DNA of 7,315 bases from PALSA-607 sp036510735 (GCA_036510735.1 DATCDK010000215.1:1-7315); one strand, 5' to 3'; positions 1 to 6,433 are shown, counted from the stretch's first letter. A program made the numbers and translations. The notes: a model not told the origin generated them from the sequence alone.

Positions 1-1511
1 TCGTCCATCTGAAGGTCGCTAGCCGCGCGCTCATCGAGATAGCGACGGAACCGGCGAGTGATGACTTCGTGAATTGCCGCGACGTCGTTCGCGGTAGCCC
101 GATCGCTCGGCCCGGAGTCTGCATACGGATCGGCGTGCGGACTGGGGTCGGGTGGCAACGCGCCGCTACCCACCGAGTTGATCGCGAATCGCCGGTATTC
201 GCTCTTGCGAGCAAGCCCGTCTTCGAAGACGACCATCGACGCGACGACATCAGTGCCTTGCAGATTGGAGATGTCGTAGCACTCAATCCGCAACGGGGCT
301 TCATCGAGCTGAAGGGCATCTTGAATCTCCTGCAATGCACGGCCTCGGGCCGTCAGATCGCCGGCTCGCCGGGTCTTGTGCAGCATTAACGATTGCGCCG
401 CGTTGCGTGCCACCGTCTCCATCAACGCGCGTTTATCGCCGCGCTGCGGTACCCGGAAGTCGACGCGCGATCCGCGGCGCACGCTCAACCATTCGGTGAC
501 CGTCTCGAGGTCGGCCGGCAGCTCGGGTACGAGTACTTCACGAGGAACCTCTGCTGCAGCGCCGACCAATTCGTCGACCTCGCCGTACAGCTGGGTAACG
601 AAATGCTCGACCAGCTCGGCGGTTGTGACGTCCTCGACCTTCTCGACGACCCACCCACGTTGCCCGCGCACCCGGCCGCCGCGCACAAAGAAGACCTGCA
701 CCGCTGCCTCGAGTTGGTCCTCGGCCATGGCGATGACGTCGGCGTCGGTCGCGTCGGCGAGCACGACGGTCTGCTTCTCCATGGCTCGTCGCAATGCCGC
801 GATGTCGTCGCGCAAGCGCGCCGCCCGCTCATACTCCTGCTCGGCCGCAGCCTGCTTCATCTCGCGCTCGAGGCGTTTGAGGTAGGCGTCGGGGTGTCCG
901 GCCATAAAGTCGCAGAAGTCGTCGACGATCTTGCGGTGCTCGTCGATCGAGACCCAGCCGACGCACGGCGCTGCGCACTTGCCGATGTGCCCCAGCAGGC
1001 AAGGCCGGCCGGTCTGCTCGGCTCGCCGGTAGACGCCGTTTGAACAGGTACGCATCGGAAAGACCCGCAGCAGCAGGTCGAGGGTTTCGCGGATGGCCCA
1101 GGCATGCGAGTACGGGCCGAAGTACCGGATGCCCTTGCGTTTCGCGCCGCGCATCACCATGGAACGTGGGACCTCGTCGGACAGCGTCACGGCAAGGTAG
1201 GGGTAGCTCTTGTCGTCGCGATACTTCACGTTGAAGCGCGGGTCGAACTCCTTGATCCAGTTGTATTCGAGCTGGAGCGCCTCGACCTCGGTCGCGACGA
1301 CGGTCCAGTCGACGCGACTTGCACTGCACACCATCGCTTGAGTGCGCGGGTGCAGTGATCCCACGTCTGCGAAGTAGGAGTTCAGCCGAGAACGCAGGTT
1401 CTTCGCTTTGCCGACGTAGACGACCCGATCCTGCGAATCGCGGAACCGATAGACGCCAGGCGATTCGGGGATCGAGCCCATCGCGGGCCGATAACTCGCG
1501 GGGTCTACCAC
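1..1511 (-). CDS. uvrC: UvrABC system protein C (excinuclease subunit C), 3' end outside window
   Basis: This is the nucleotide excision repair endonuclease, which is recruited by the UvrB-DNA complex and cuts both sides of a lesion. Reverse translation from GTG at 1511 stays open to position 1, giving 503 codons. The N-terminal GIY-YIG domain (about residues 14-95) shows PGVYRF and VYVGKAKNLRSRL, with Y21, Y32, R42, E82 and N94 spaced like the known catalytic residues. Conserved cysteines in RTCSNGV, RPCLLGHIGKCAAPC follow. The UVR (UvrB-binding) motif lies at about 205-245 (EQEYERAARLRDDIAALRRA). The RNase H-like 3' nuclease domain starts near 408 with ECYDISNLQGTD, where D413 is the likely first acidic catalytic residue; later catalytic residues and the HhH domain are off the window. 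The start GTG-GTA-GAC-CCC matches the mycobacterial N-terminus (PDPATYRPAPGSIP); GGTAGG lies 9 nt upstream. About 30 residues (445-474) form a loop longer than usual. It follows uvrA by 64 bp. Confidence 0.97.
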   Translation of the reverse strand, partial: MVDPASYRPAMGSIPESPGVYRFRDSQDRVVYVGKAKNLRSRLNSYFADVGSLHPRTQAMVCSASRVDWTVVATEVEALQLEYNWIKEFDPRFNVKYRDDKSYPYLAVTLSDEVPRSMVMRGAKRKGIRYFGPYSHAWAIRETLDLLLRVFPMRTCSNGVYRRAEQTGRPCLLGHIGKCAAPCVGWVSIDEHRKIVDDFCDFMAGHPDAYLKRLEREMKQAAAEQEYERAARLRDDIAALRRAMEKQTVVLADATDADVIAMAEDQLEAAVQVFFVRGGRVRGQRGWVVEKVEDVTTAELVEHFVTQLYGEVDELVGAAAEVPREVLVPELPADLETVTEWLSVRRGSRVDFRVPQRGDKRALMETVARNAAQSLMLHKTRRAGDLTARGRALQEIQDALQLDEAPLRIECYDISNLQGTDVVASMVVFEDGLARKSEYRRFAINSVGSGALPPDPSPHADPYADSGPSDRATANDVAAIHEVITRRFRRYLDERAASDLQMD

Positions 1512-1518
1512 GGCGTCC

Positions 1519-1524
1519 AGCCTA
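1519..1524 (-). promoter_or_regulatory. Candidate internal -10 element for leaderless uvrC
   Basis: In the uvrA-uvrC gap the minus strand reads TAGGCT, ending 7 nt before the uvrC GTG at 1511, so a leaderless uvrC transcript could start here in addition to read-through from uvrA. Upstream, CTGTCGTCG lies 7 nt before it and is a poor relative of the damage-promoter box found before uvrA. The same bases (GGTAGG) could instead serve as the ribosome binding site. Confidence 0.25.
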
Positions 1525-1575
1525 CCGACGGCGACGACAGAACGCCGCGTGCTGCGACCTGCAGGAGGACTGCGG

Positions 1576-4476
1576 TTACGCCCGTGCTGCAGCCAGCTTC
1601 CGGGGACGTCGAGCTGCCGGCGGGGTGGCGGCCGGTTGGGCGGCCAACAGGTGCCGGAGGAACACCCCGGTATGACTGTCTTCGTCGGCGGCGATCTGCT
1701 CGGGCGTTCCTTCGGCGACCACGAGGCCACCGCCCGACCCACCCTCAGGACCCATGTCGATGACCCAGTCGGCGGTCTTCACGACGTCGAGGTTGTGCTC
1801 GATCACGACGACGGTGTTGCCCTTGTCGACAAGGGATTGCAGGACGCCGAGCAGCTTGCGGACGTCTTCGAAATGCAGCCCTGTCGTGGGTTCGTCGAGA
1901 ACGTAGACCGTGCGGCCGGTCGACCGCTTCTGCAGTTCGGACGCCAGCTTGACCCGCTGCGCCTCACCGCCGGACAGCGTTGGCGCCGGCTGCCCGAGCC
2001 GCACGTAGCCGAGGCCGACCTCGACCAACGTGACCAGATGGCGCGCGATCGCCGGGATAGCGGCGAAGAACTCCGCTGCTTCCTCGATCGGCATGTCGAG
2101 CACGTCGGCGATCGTCTTTCCCTTGAAGTGCACGTCGAGCGTCTCGCGGTTGTATCGCGCGCCGTGACACACCTCGCACGGGACGTAGACGTCCGGCAGG
2201 AAGTTCATCTCGATCTTGATGGTGCCGTCGCCGGCGCACGCCTCGCAGCGGCCGCCCTTCACGTTGAAGGAGAATCGGCCCTGTAGGTAACCGCGAATCT
2301 TCGCTTCGGTCGTCTCGGCAAAAAGCTTGCGGATGTTGTCGAACACGCCGGTATAGGTGGCCGGGTTCGATCGTGGTGTGCGGCCGATCGGGCTCTGGTC
2401 GACATGGATTGCCTTGTCGACCTGGTCGAGCCCGGTGATCCGCAGATGCCGACCCGGAACCGTCTTCGAGCCGTAGAGCTCGCGCGCAAGCGCTGCGTAG
2501 AGGATGTCGTTGACCAAGGTCGATTTGCCGGAACCGGAGACACCCGTGACGGCCACGAGACAGCCGAGCGGAAAGCTCACATCGACATCGCGAAGATTGT
2601 GTTCGCGTGCGCCCTTCACGACCAGTGCTCGCTTCGGATCGGGTGCCCGACGCTTGGTCGGCACGTCGATCTTTCGGCGCCCCGACAGGTAGGCACCCGT
2701 CAAGGAGTCCTTGCTGGCAAGGAGATCCTTCACCGAACCCGAGACCACCACTTGGCCGCCGTGTTCGCCTGCGCCCGGACCGATGTCGACGACCCAGTCG
2801 GCGGTACGAATGGTGTCTTCGTCGTGCTCGACAACGATGAGCGTGTTGCCGAGATCGCGCAGCCGGATCAACGTGTCGATCAGCCGGTGATTGTCGCGTT
2901 GATGCAGACCGATGCTCGGTTCGTCGAGAACATACAAAACACCGACCAGCCCCGAGCCGATCTGAGTGGCCAGCCGGATGCGCTGAGCTTCACCGCCGGC
3001 GAGCGTGCCAGCAGCTCGATCGAGCGACAGGTAGTGCAGACCTACATCGAGCAGGAAGCCCAAGCGGGAGTTGACTTCTTTGAGCAGGCGCTCGGCAATC
3101 TGCTTCTCGCGCGGCGTGAGCTCGAGACCCCGAAGGAACGTTGCGCATTCGCCGATGGGCAACCCCGCGACGTCCGCAATGGATTTGTCCTCGAGGGTCA
3201 CCGCGAGCGAGACCGGCTTCAATCGCTTGCCGTGGCACTCCGCGCACGGCACTTCGCGCATGTAGCCCTCGAACTTCTCGCGGCTCCATTCGCTTTCGAC
3301 TTCGCCGTGACGGCGCTCGATGAACGGGATGACGCCTTCGTAGGTCGTGTAGTACGAACGCTCGCGGTTGTAGCGGTTCTTGTAACGCACGTGGACTTGT
3401 TCGTCGTAGCCGTACAGCACGGCCCTGCGCACCTTCAGAGACAGGTTGTTCCACGCCGTCGACGTGCTGAAGCCCATCGTGTCGGCGAGGGAATCGAGCA
3501 ATCGTGCGAAGTAGTCGGAGCCGTGGCCGCCGGACCAAGGTGCGATCACGCCCTTGGCGATGGAGAGGCTGCCGTCGGCGATGATCAGGTCGGGATCGAC
3601 CTCGAGTTTGGTGCCGAGGCCGGTGCATTCGGTGCACGCACCGAAGGGTGAGTTGAACGAGAACGAACGCGGCTCGAGCTCTTCGAACGACAGGTCGTCG
3701 TACGTGCACGCGAGATGCTCCGAAAAAACGCGCTCGCGATGCGGATCGTCTTCGGGCAAGTCGACGAACTCCAAAGTGAGCAACCCACCTGCGAGCTTCA
3801 GCGCGGTCTCGACCGAGTCGGTCAGCCGGCGCTTCGCGGACTCCTTCACCGCGAGCCGGTCGACGACCACCTCGATCGTGTGCTTCTCCTGCTTCTTCAA
3901 CTTCGGCGGCTCGGTCAGCGGATACACCACGCCGTCGACGCGTACCCGCGCGAATCCCTTGGTCTGCAGGTCAGCAAAGAGGTCGGAGTACTCCCCCTTG
4001 CGACCGCGAATCAGCGGCGCGAGCACCTGGAACCGGGTGCCCTCTTCGAGCTCGAGGATCCGATCGACGATTTGTTGGGGGGTCTGCCGCGAGATGGGCC
4101 GACCGCAGACCGGGCAGTGCGGATGCCCGATGCGCGCGTACAGCAGCCGCAGGTAGTCGTAGACCTCGGTGATCGTGCCGACCGTCGATCGCGGGTTGCG
4201 GTTTGTCGACTTCTGGTCGATCGAGACCGCCGGCGAGAGACCCTCGATGAAGTCGACGTCGGGCTTGTCCATCTGCCCAAGGAACTGCCGGGCATAGGCC
4301 GACAGCGACTCGACGTAGCGTCGCTGACCCTCGGCGAAGATCGTGTCGAAGGCGAGGCTCGACTTTCCTGACCCGGAAAGCCCGGTGAAGACGATCAGGG
4401 CATCGCGCGGCAGGTCGAGCGAGACGTCCTTGAGGTTGTGCTCGCGGGCGCCCCGGATCACCAGACGATCGACCAT
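1576..4476 (-). CDS. uvrA: UvrABC system protein A (excinuclease ATPase subunit)
   Basis: This is the damage-recognition ATPase of nucleotide excision repair. It dimerises, scans DNA and loads UvrB. The 966 aa are full length for the family. ABC half 1 has Walker A GLSGSGKS (K38), the UvrB-binding/insertion region, signature LAGGE with alanine at 493 where serine is usual, and Walker B LDEPSIGLH (D518, E519). ABC half 2 has GVSGSGKS (K651), signature LSGGE (S835) and LDEPTTGLH. The C-terminal zinc finger is intact (C744, C747, C767, C770). The first finger is degenerate: C257, C281 and C284 remain but position 260 is Asp. ATG at 4476 (MVDRLVIRGAREHNL) matches family N-termini; an in-frame GTG at 4500 would add eight residues. 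The reading frame is open upstream to 5082, but that part is antisense to the MDMPI-like gene. The tail is Ala/Pro/Arg rich. It probably heads a uvrA-uvrC transcript. Confidence 0.98.
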   Translation of the reverse strand: MVDRLVIRGAREHNLKDVSLDLPRDALIVFTGLSGSGKSSLAFDTIFAEGQRRYVESLSAYARQFLGQMDKPDVDFIEGLSPAVSIDQKSTNRNPRSTVGTITEVYDYLRLLYARIGHPHCPVCGRPISRQTPQQIVDRILELEEGTRFQVLAPLIRGRKGEYSDLFADLQTKGFARVRVDGVVYPLTEPPKLKKQEKHTIEVVVDRLAVKESAKRRLTDSVETALKLAGGLLTLEFVDLPEDDPHRERVFSEHLACTYDDLSFEELEPRSFSFNSPFGACTECTGLGTKLEVDPDLIIADGSLSIAKGVIAPWSGGHGSDYFARLLDSLADTMGFSTSTAWNNLSLKVRRAVLYGYDEQVHVRYKNRYNRERSYYTTYEGVIPFIERRHGEVESEWSREKFEGYMREVPCAECHGKRLKPVSLAVTLEDKSIADVAGLPIGECATFLRGLELTPREKQIAERLLKEVNSRLGFLLDVGLHYLSLDRAAGTLAGGEAQRIRLATQIGSGLVGVLYVLDEPSIGLHQRDNHRLIDTLIRLRDLGNTLIVVEHDEDTIRTADWVVDIGPGAGEHGGQVVVSGSVKDLLASKDSLTGAYLSGRRKIDVPTKRRAPDPKRALVVKGAREHNLRDVDVSFPLGCLVAVTGVSGSGKSTLVNDILYAALARELYGSKTVPGRHLRITGLDQVDKAIHVDQSPIGRTPRSNPATYTGVFDNIRKLFAETTEAKIRGYLQGRFSFNVKGGRCEACAGDGTIKIEMNFLPDVYVPCEVCHGARYNRETLDVHFKGKTIADVLDMPIEEAAEFFAAIPAIARHLVTLVEVGLGYVRLGQPAPTLSGGEAQRVKLASELQKRSTGRTVYVLDEPTTGLHFEDVRKLLGVLQSLVDKGNTVVVIEHNLDVVKTADWVIDMGPEGGSGGGLVVAEGTPEQIAADEDSHTGVFLRHLLAAQPAATPPAARRPRKLAAARA

Positions 4477-4506
4477 GACGCGGCTGCCCCATCCCCTCAC
4501 ATCGGT

Positions 4507-4530
4507 GGTCTCGAGCTGGTTGCTCGAGCC
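4507..4530 (-). repeat. Inverted repeat (stem-loop) in the predicted uvrA 5' leader
   Basis: Two copies of CTCGAG (4510-4515 and 4523-4528) lie inside a larger inverted repeat. The arms are GG-T-CTCGAGC and GCTCGAGCC around a TGGTT loop, making a 9-bp stem with one bulged base. It sits 31-54 nt upstream of the uvrA ATG, between the predicted start site (about 4554) and the start codon, so it would be in the uvrA leader RNA. It could also be a protein-binding site. It does not match a LexA box. The repeat is seen directly; the function is not known. Confidence 0.5.
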
Positions 4531-4560
4531 CGCTCGCCCAGATGCACCCCGGGCTCGTCC

Positions 4561-4583
4561 ATCGTAGGTGCGGGCACGGACAG
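4561..4583 (-). promoter_or_regulatory. Candidate PafBC/RecA-independent DNA-damage promoter of uvrA
   Basis: On the minus strand the sequence reads CTGTCCGTG, then 8 nt, then TACGAT. The mycobacterial RecA-independent damage-inducible promoter is TTGTCRGTG-N8-TANNNT. The upstream box here matches 7 of 9 positions (first T to C, and C at the purine position), the spacer is exactly 8, and the -10 element fits fully. It would start transcription near 4554, about 78 nt before the uvrA ATG. The fit and the target gene, a DNA-repair gene, agree with each other; actual induction is inferred. Confidence 0.55.
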
Positions 4584-4628
4584 AAAGTCCGGCGCACAAA
4601 ATGGGAGCGGTTGACGCCAGTTCGCAGG

Positions 4629-4634
4629 TAGCGT
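4629..4634 (+). promoter_or_regulatory. Candidate -10 element for leaderless MDMPI-like gene
   Basis: TAGCGT (TANNNT type) ends 7 nt before the GTG at 4642, the distance expected if transcription begins at the start codon itself. TTGACG at 4611-4616 resembles a -35 box but its 12-nt spacer is too short for a normal pair. AGGTAG at 4626-4631 is a weak alternative ribosome binding site. Confidence 0.35.
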
Positions 4635-4641
4635 CCGGCAG

Positions 4642-5358
4642 GTGAGTCAACACTGGGACCCCGCGCCCGATTCCGCCGAGATTGAGGCGGCGACGTCCCG
4701 GTTGCTCGTCACGGCAAAGACGCTGTCGGACGCCGATGTGCCGGCCCCGTCCGGCCTGCCGGGGTGGTCCCGTGGCCACGTACTGAGCCACATCGCCCGC
4801 AATGCCGACAGCCTGGTCAACCTGCTCAGCTGGGCCGCTACCGGCGTCGAACATCCCCAGTACCCCAGCGCGGAGGCCCGCGACGCCGGCATCGAGGCGG
4901 GGGCGGATCGTCCCGCAGCAGAGCAGCTCGCCGACATCGAAGCGTCGAGTCGACGGTTCTCCGAGGCAACCGCCGCCATGCCGGCCGGGCATTGGCGCAA
5001 CGAGGTGCGCTGGCTCTCGGGCGAGCCACGACCCGCGTCGAAGATCCTCGACGCGCGCCTTCGCGAGGTGGCCATCCACCACATCGATCTCGACGCCGGT
5101 TACACGGCGTCCGACTGGCCCTCGCAGTTAGCGTTGCGGATCCTGGTCTCGGTGCTGCCCGCCTTCGAGATTCGCGGGATCGAGCCGGTCACGCTGGTGC
5201 CGAGCGACGTCGACTTACGGATCGACCTCTCAGGCGGCTCGGGGGTCGAGGTTCGTGGCCCTGCCTCGGCGCTGGCAACCTGGGTACTCGGTCGCGACGA
5301 CGGATCGACGCTCTCAGTAACCGGCGGGCAGTTGCCGACCCCGCCCGCCTGGACCTGA
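4642..5358 (+). CDS. Mycothiol-dependent maleylpyruvate isomerase (MDMPI)/DinB-family metalloprotein
   Basis: This 238-aa protein has the two-part layout of the family: an N-terminal four-helix DinB-like metal-binding domain (about 1-155) and a C-terminal SCP2-like domain (about 165-238). The motif PGWSRGHVLSHIARNAD gives H50, and LREVAIHHIDLDAG gives E142 and H146. The spacing 50/142/146 equals that of the zinc ligands of the Corynebacterium glutamicum enzyme (His52, Glu144, His148), and the length (about 240 aa) also agrees. R218 in VLGRDDG may correspond to the C-terminal functional arginine of that enzyme. Family members use mycothiol as thiol cofactor or in transfer reactions. No gentisate-pathway gene lies nearby, so true maleylpyruvate isomerisation is doubtful; a mycothiol-linked detoxification role is possible. 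The start is GTG 4642. It is divergent from uvrA and followed by the metallo-hydrolase gene 38 bp after its stop, probably in one operon. Confidence 0.9.
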   Translation: MSQHWDPAPDSAEIEAATSRLLVTAKTLSDADVPAPSGLPGWSRGHVLSHIARNADSLVNLLSWAATGVEHPQYPSAEARDAGIEAGADRPAAEQLADIEASSRRFSEATAAMPAGHWRNEVRWLSGEPRPASKILDARLREVAIHHIDLDAGYTASDWPSQLALRILVSVLPAFEIRGIEPVTLVPSDVDLRIDLSGGSGVEVRGPASALATWVLGRDDGSTLSVTGGQLPTPPAWT

Positions 5359-5396
5359 TCTCGTCCGGCCACCGCCGACCGGACACAATGATCGAC

Positions 5397-6062
5397 ATGG
5401 CATCTGACGAATACACCGGCGATGTGAAAGTCGGCGGCCCAGCGGCCGTGCGCGAACTGCCCGGACTGCGGATCACGAAGATCGCGGTTGGGCCTTACGA
5501 GAACAACGCCTACCTGCTCCGCTGCACGGCCACCGGCGACACGATGCTGATCGATGCGGCCGCCGAACCCGACCGTTTGTTGGCCGCCCGCGCCGACGGG
5601 CTACTCGTGAGTGTCGTGACGACACACCAGCATCCCGATCACTGGCAAGGCCTCGAAGCAGTCGTCGGCGTGACCGGACCTGCGGTCATTGCTCATCCGC
5701 TCGACGCGCCCGGTCTGCCGATACCGATGACAGAAACGGTCGTGGACGGCGATGTGCTGGCGATTGGCGACGCGCAAGTGAAGGTCGTTCACCTGAAGGG
5801 TCACACCCCAGGAAGCATCGCTCTCGTGTATGACTGGGATTCAGCTACGCCGCACATCTTCACTGGCGACTCACTATTCCCTGGCGGGCCTGGAAATACG
5901 CGCAAGAACGTGGCCGACTTCACGTCTTTGATGGACGACCTCGAGGCAAAAGTGTTCGGCGTCTTCCCCGACGCAACATGGGTGTATCCCGGTCACGGTG
6001 GCGACACCACACTCGGCGTCGAGCGCCCGCACCTAAGCGAATGGCGCGAACGCGGCTGGTAA
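5397..6062 (+). CDS. Metallo-beta-lactamase-fold hydrolase, glyoxalase II-like
   Basis: This 221-aa cytosolic hydrolase has the complete binuclear metal site of the fold: TTHQHPDHW (H77, H79, D81, H82), LKGHTPGS (H136), FTGDSLFPGG (D158) and VYPGHGGDT (H200). Motif order and length resemble glyoxalase II (hydroxyacylglutathione hydrolase) proteins, which cleave thioesters. In a mycothiol-using organism a mycothiol thioester would be a reasonable substrate, but the sequence does not prove this. The N-terminus (YTGDVKVGGPAAVRELPGL) and the ending (ERPHLSEWRERGW) resemble a conserved actinobacterial family often encoded beside uvrA. I prefer ATG 5397 because it best fits homologue N-termini; ATG 5388, in frame, is nearly as good and adds MID. 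The frame is open further upstream but there it overlaps the preceding gene. No strong ribosome binding site is visible, so expression may depend on the upstream gene or a leaderless start (CACAAT ends 7 nt before 5397). Confidence 0.93.
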   Translation: MASDEYTGDVKVGGPAAVRELPGLRITKIAVGPYENNAYLLRCTATGDTMLIDAAAEPDRLLAARADGLLVSVVTTHQHPDHWQGLEAVVGVTGPAVIAHPLDAPGLPIPMTETVVDGDVLAIGDAQVKVVHLKGHTPGSIALVYDWDSATPHIFTGDSLFPGGPGNTRKNVADFTSLMDDLEAKVFGVFPDATWVYPGHGGDTTLGVERPHLSEWRERGW

Positions 6063-6172
6063 GGGCGTCGGCCGCGCGATTCAGAAGTCTCTGGCCGTGT
6101 CGATACTGCGTCTACATCCTTCAAGGGTGAACGTCGGTGTTTTGGTTAGCTTAGGGCTCGACTCTGGTGCGT
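6063..6172. other. Intergenic region between convergent genes, no clear terminator
   Basis: These 110 bp separate the stops of the metallo-hydrolase gene and the 74-aa membrane-protein gene. I found only a 4-bp hairpin (TTCA/TGAA near 6120-6131) and no GC-rich stem followed by T residues. A 9-bp direct repeat, TGCGTCTAC, occurs at 6107-6115 and 6168-6176. Nothing here supports a gene. Confidence 0.5.
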
Positions 6173-6397
6173 CTACTTCTCCGGTAGTTGCCAACGGCTA
6201 GCCAGCCGCGCGGTGGCACGACGAGCGAACTCGTTGGCACCAACGAAGTAGCTGACGGCGACGCAGGTGAACACGATCGCTAGGGCAAGGTGCAAGGGCT
6301 TCGGCTGAACGATCTCAGCGACCCAGTAGAACGCCGCGACAACCGCCCAGATCACGCCACCAAGCCGGTACCACTGGGGCGTCCGCCGTTCTGGCAT
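6173..6397 (-). CDS. Small two-helix membrane protein, function unknown
   Basis: I do not recognise a family. The 74 residues contain a short basic N-terminus (MPERRTPQWYR), a first hydrophobic helix (about 12-30, rich in Val, Ala, Trp), a short loop with QPKP, a second helix (about 35-54, ALAIVFTCVAVSYFVG) and a basic tail (ARRATARLASRWQLPEK). Positive charge at both ends suggests both termini are cytoplasmic. I chose ATG 6397 over GTG 6403 because TAATCT at 6404-6409 is a good -10 box that puts the RNA start at this ATG; there is no Shine-Dalgarno sequence. The gene converges with the metallo-hydrolase (110 bp between stops) and diverges from the next small membrane-protein gene. Confidence 0.72.
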   Translation of the reverse strand: MPERRTPQWYRLGGVIWAVVAAFYWVAEIVQPKPLHLALAIVFTCVAVSYFVGANEFARRATARLASRWQLPEK

Positions 6398-6403
6398 CGC
6401 CAC

Positions 6404-6409
6404 AGATTA
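6404..6409 (-). promoter_or_regulatory. Candidate -10 element for leaderless small membrane protein gene
   Basis: The minus strand reads TAATCT followed by GTGGCG and then ATG at 6397, so the A of the start codon is the seventh base after the -10 box. This is a typical leaderless arrangement in actinobacteria. A clear -35 box is not seen. Confidence 0.5.
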
Positions 6410-6411
6410 CA

Positions 6412-6433
6412 GGGCAACGCCCATCGGTTGCCC
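6412..6433. promoter_or_regulatory. Perfect inverted repeat, candidate operator
   Basis: GGGCAAC (6412-6418) and GTTGCCC (6427-6433) form a perfect 7-bp inverted repeat with an 8-bp spacer. It lies between the divergent small-protein genes and directly upstream of the candidate -10 box at 6404-6409, covering the region between -10 and -35. That is a usual place for a repressor or a MerR-type activator to bind. It could also form a weak hairpin. Binding is inferred. Confidence 0.4.

Noticed and set aside
393..1043. 216-codon plus-strand open frame opposite uvrC
   Set aside because: Shadow of uvrC; the minus-strand frame encodes unmistakable UvrC.
1554..1575. Hairpin after uvrA as an intrinsic terminator
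   Set aside because: Only the short palindrome CTGCAG and a 4-bp GCAG/CTGC pair are present, with no T tract, so read-through into uvrC is more likely.
2404..3651. 415-codon plus-strand open frame opposite uvrA
   Set aside because: It lies entirely antisense to conserved uvrA sequence. Its composition (many Asp, Arg, Val) mirrors the codon bias of the opposite strand, with no recognisable domain.
4602..4628. LexA/SOS box near the MDMPI-like gene start
   Set aside because: On the minus strand GCGAAC is followed by TGGC and GTCAA; only one half-site fits CGAAC-N4-GTTCG, so it is not a convincing box.
4477..5082. Upstream extension of the uvrA reading frame by 202 codons
   Set aside because: It is antisense to the MDMPI-like gene, has no homology to UvrA, and ATG 4476 matches family N-termini. 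Open antisense frames are expected in high-GC DNA.
4764..5396. Long N-terminal extension of the metallo-hydrolase frame
   Set aside because: It overlaps the MDMPI-like gene in another frame and is Arg-rich without homology; the hydrolase begins near 5388-5397.
6107..6176. Direct repeat TGCGTCTAC, two copies 61 bp apart, as an insertion footprint or attachment site
   Set aside because: Only 9 bp, imperfect surroundings, no mobile gene between the copies; may be chance.
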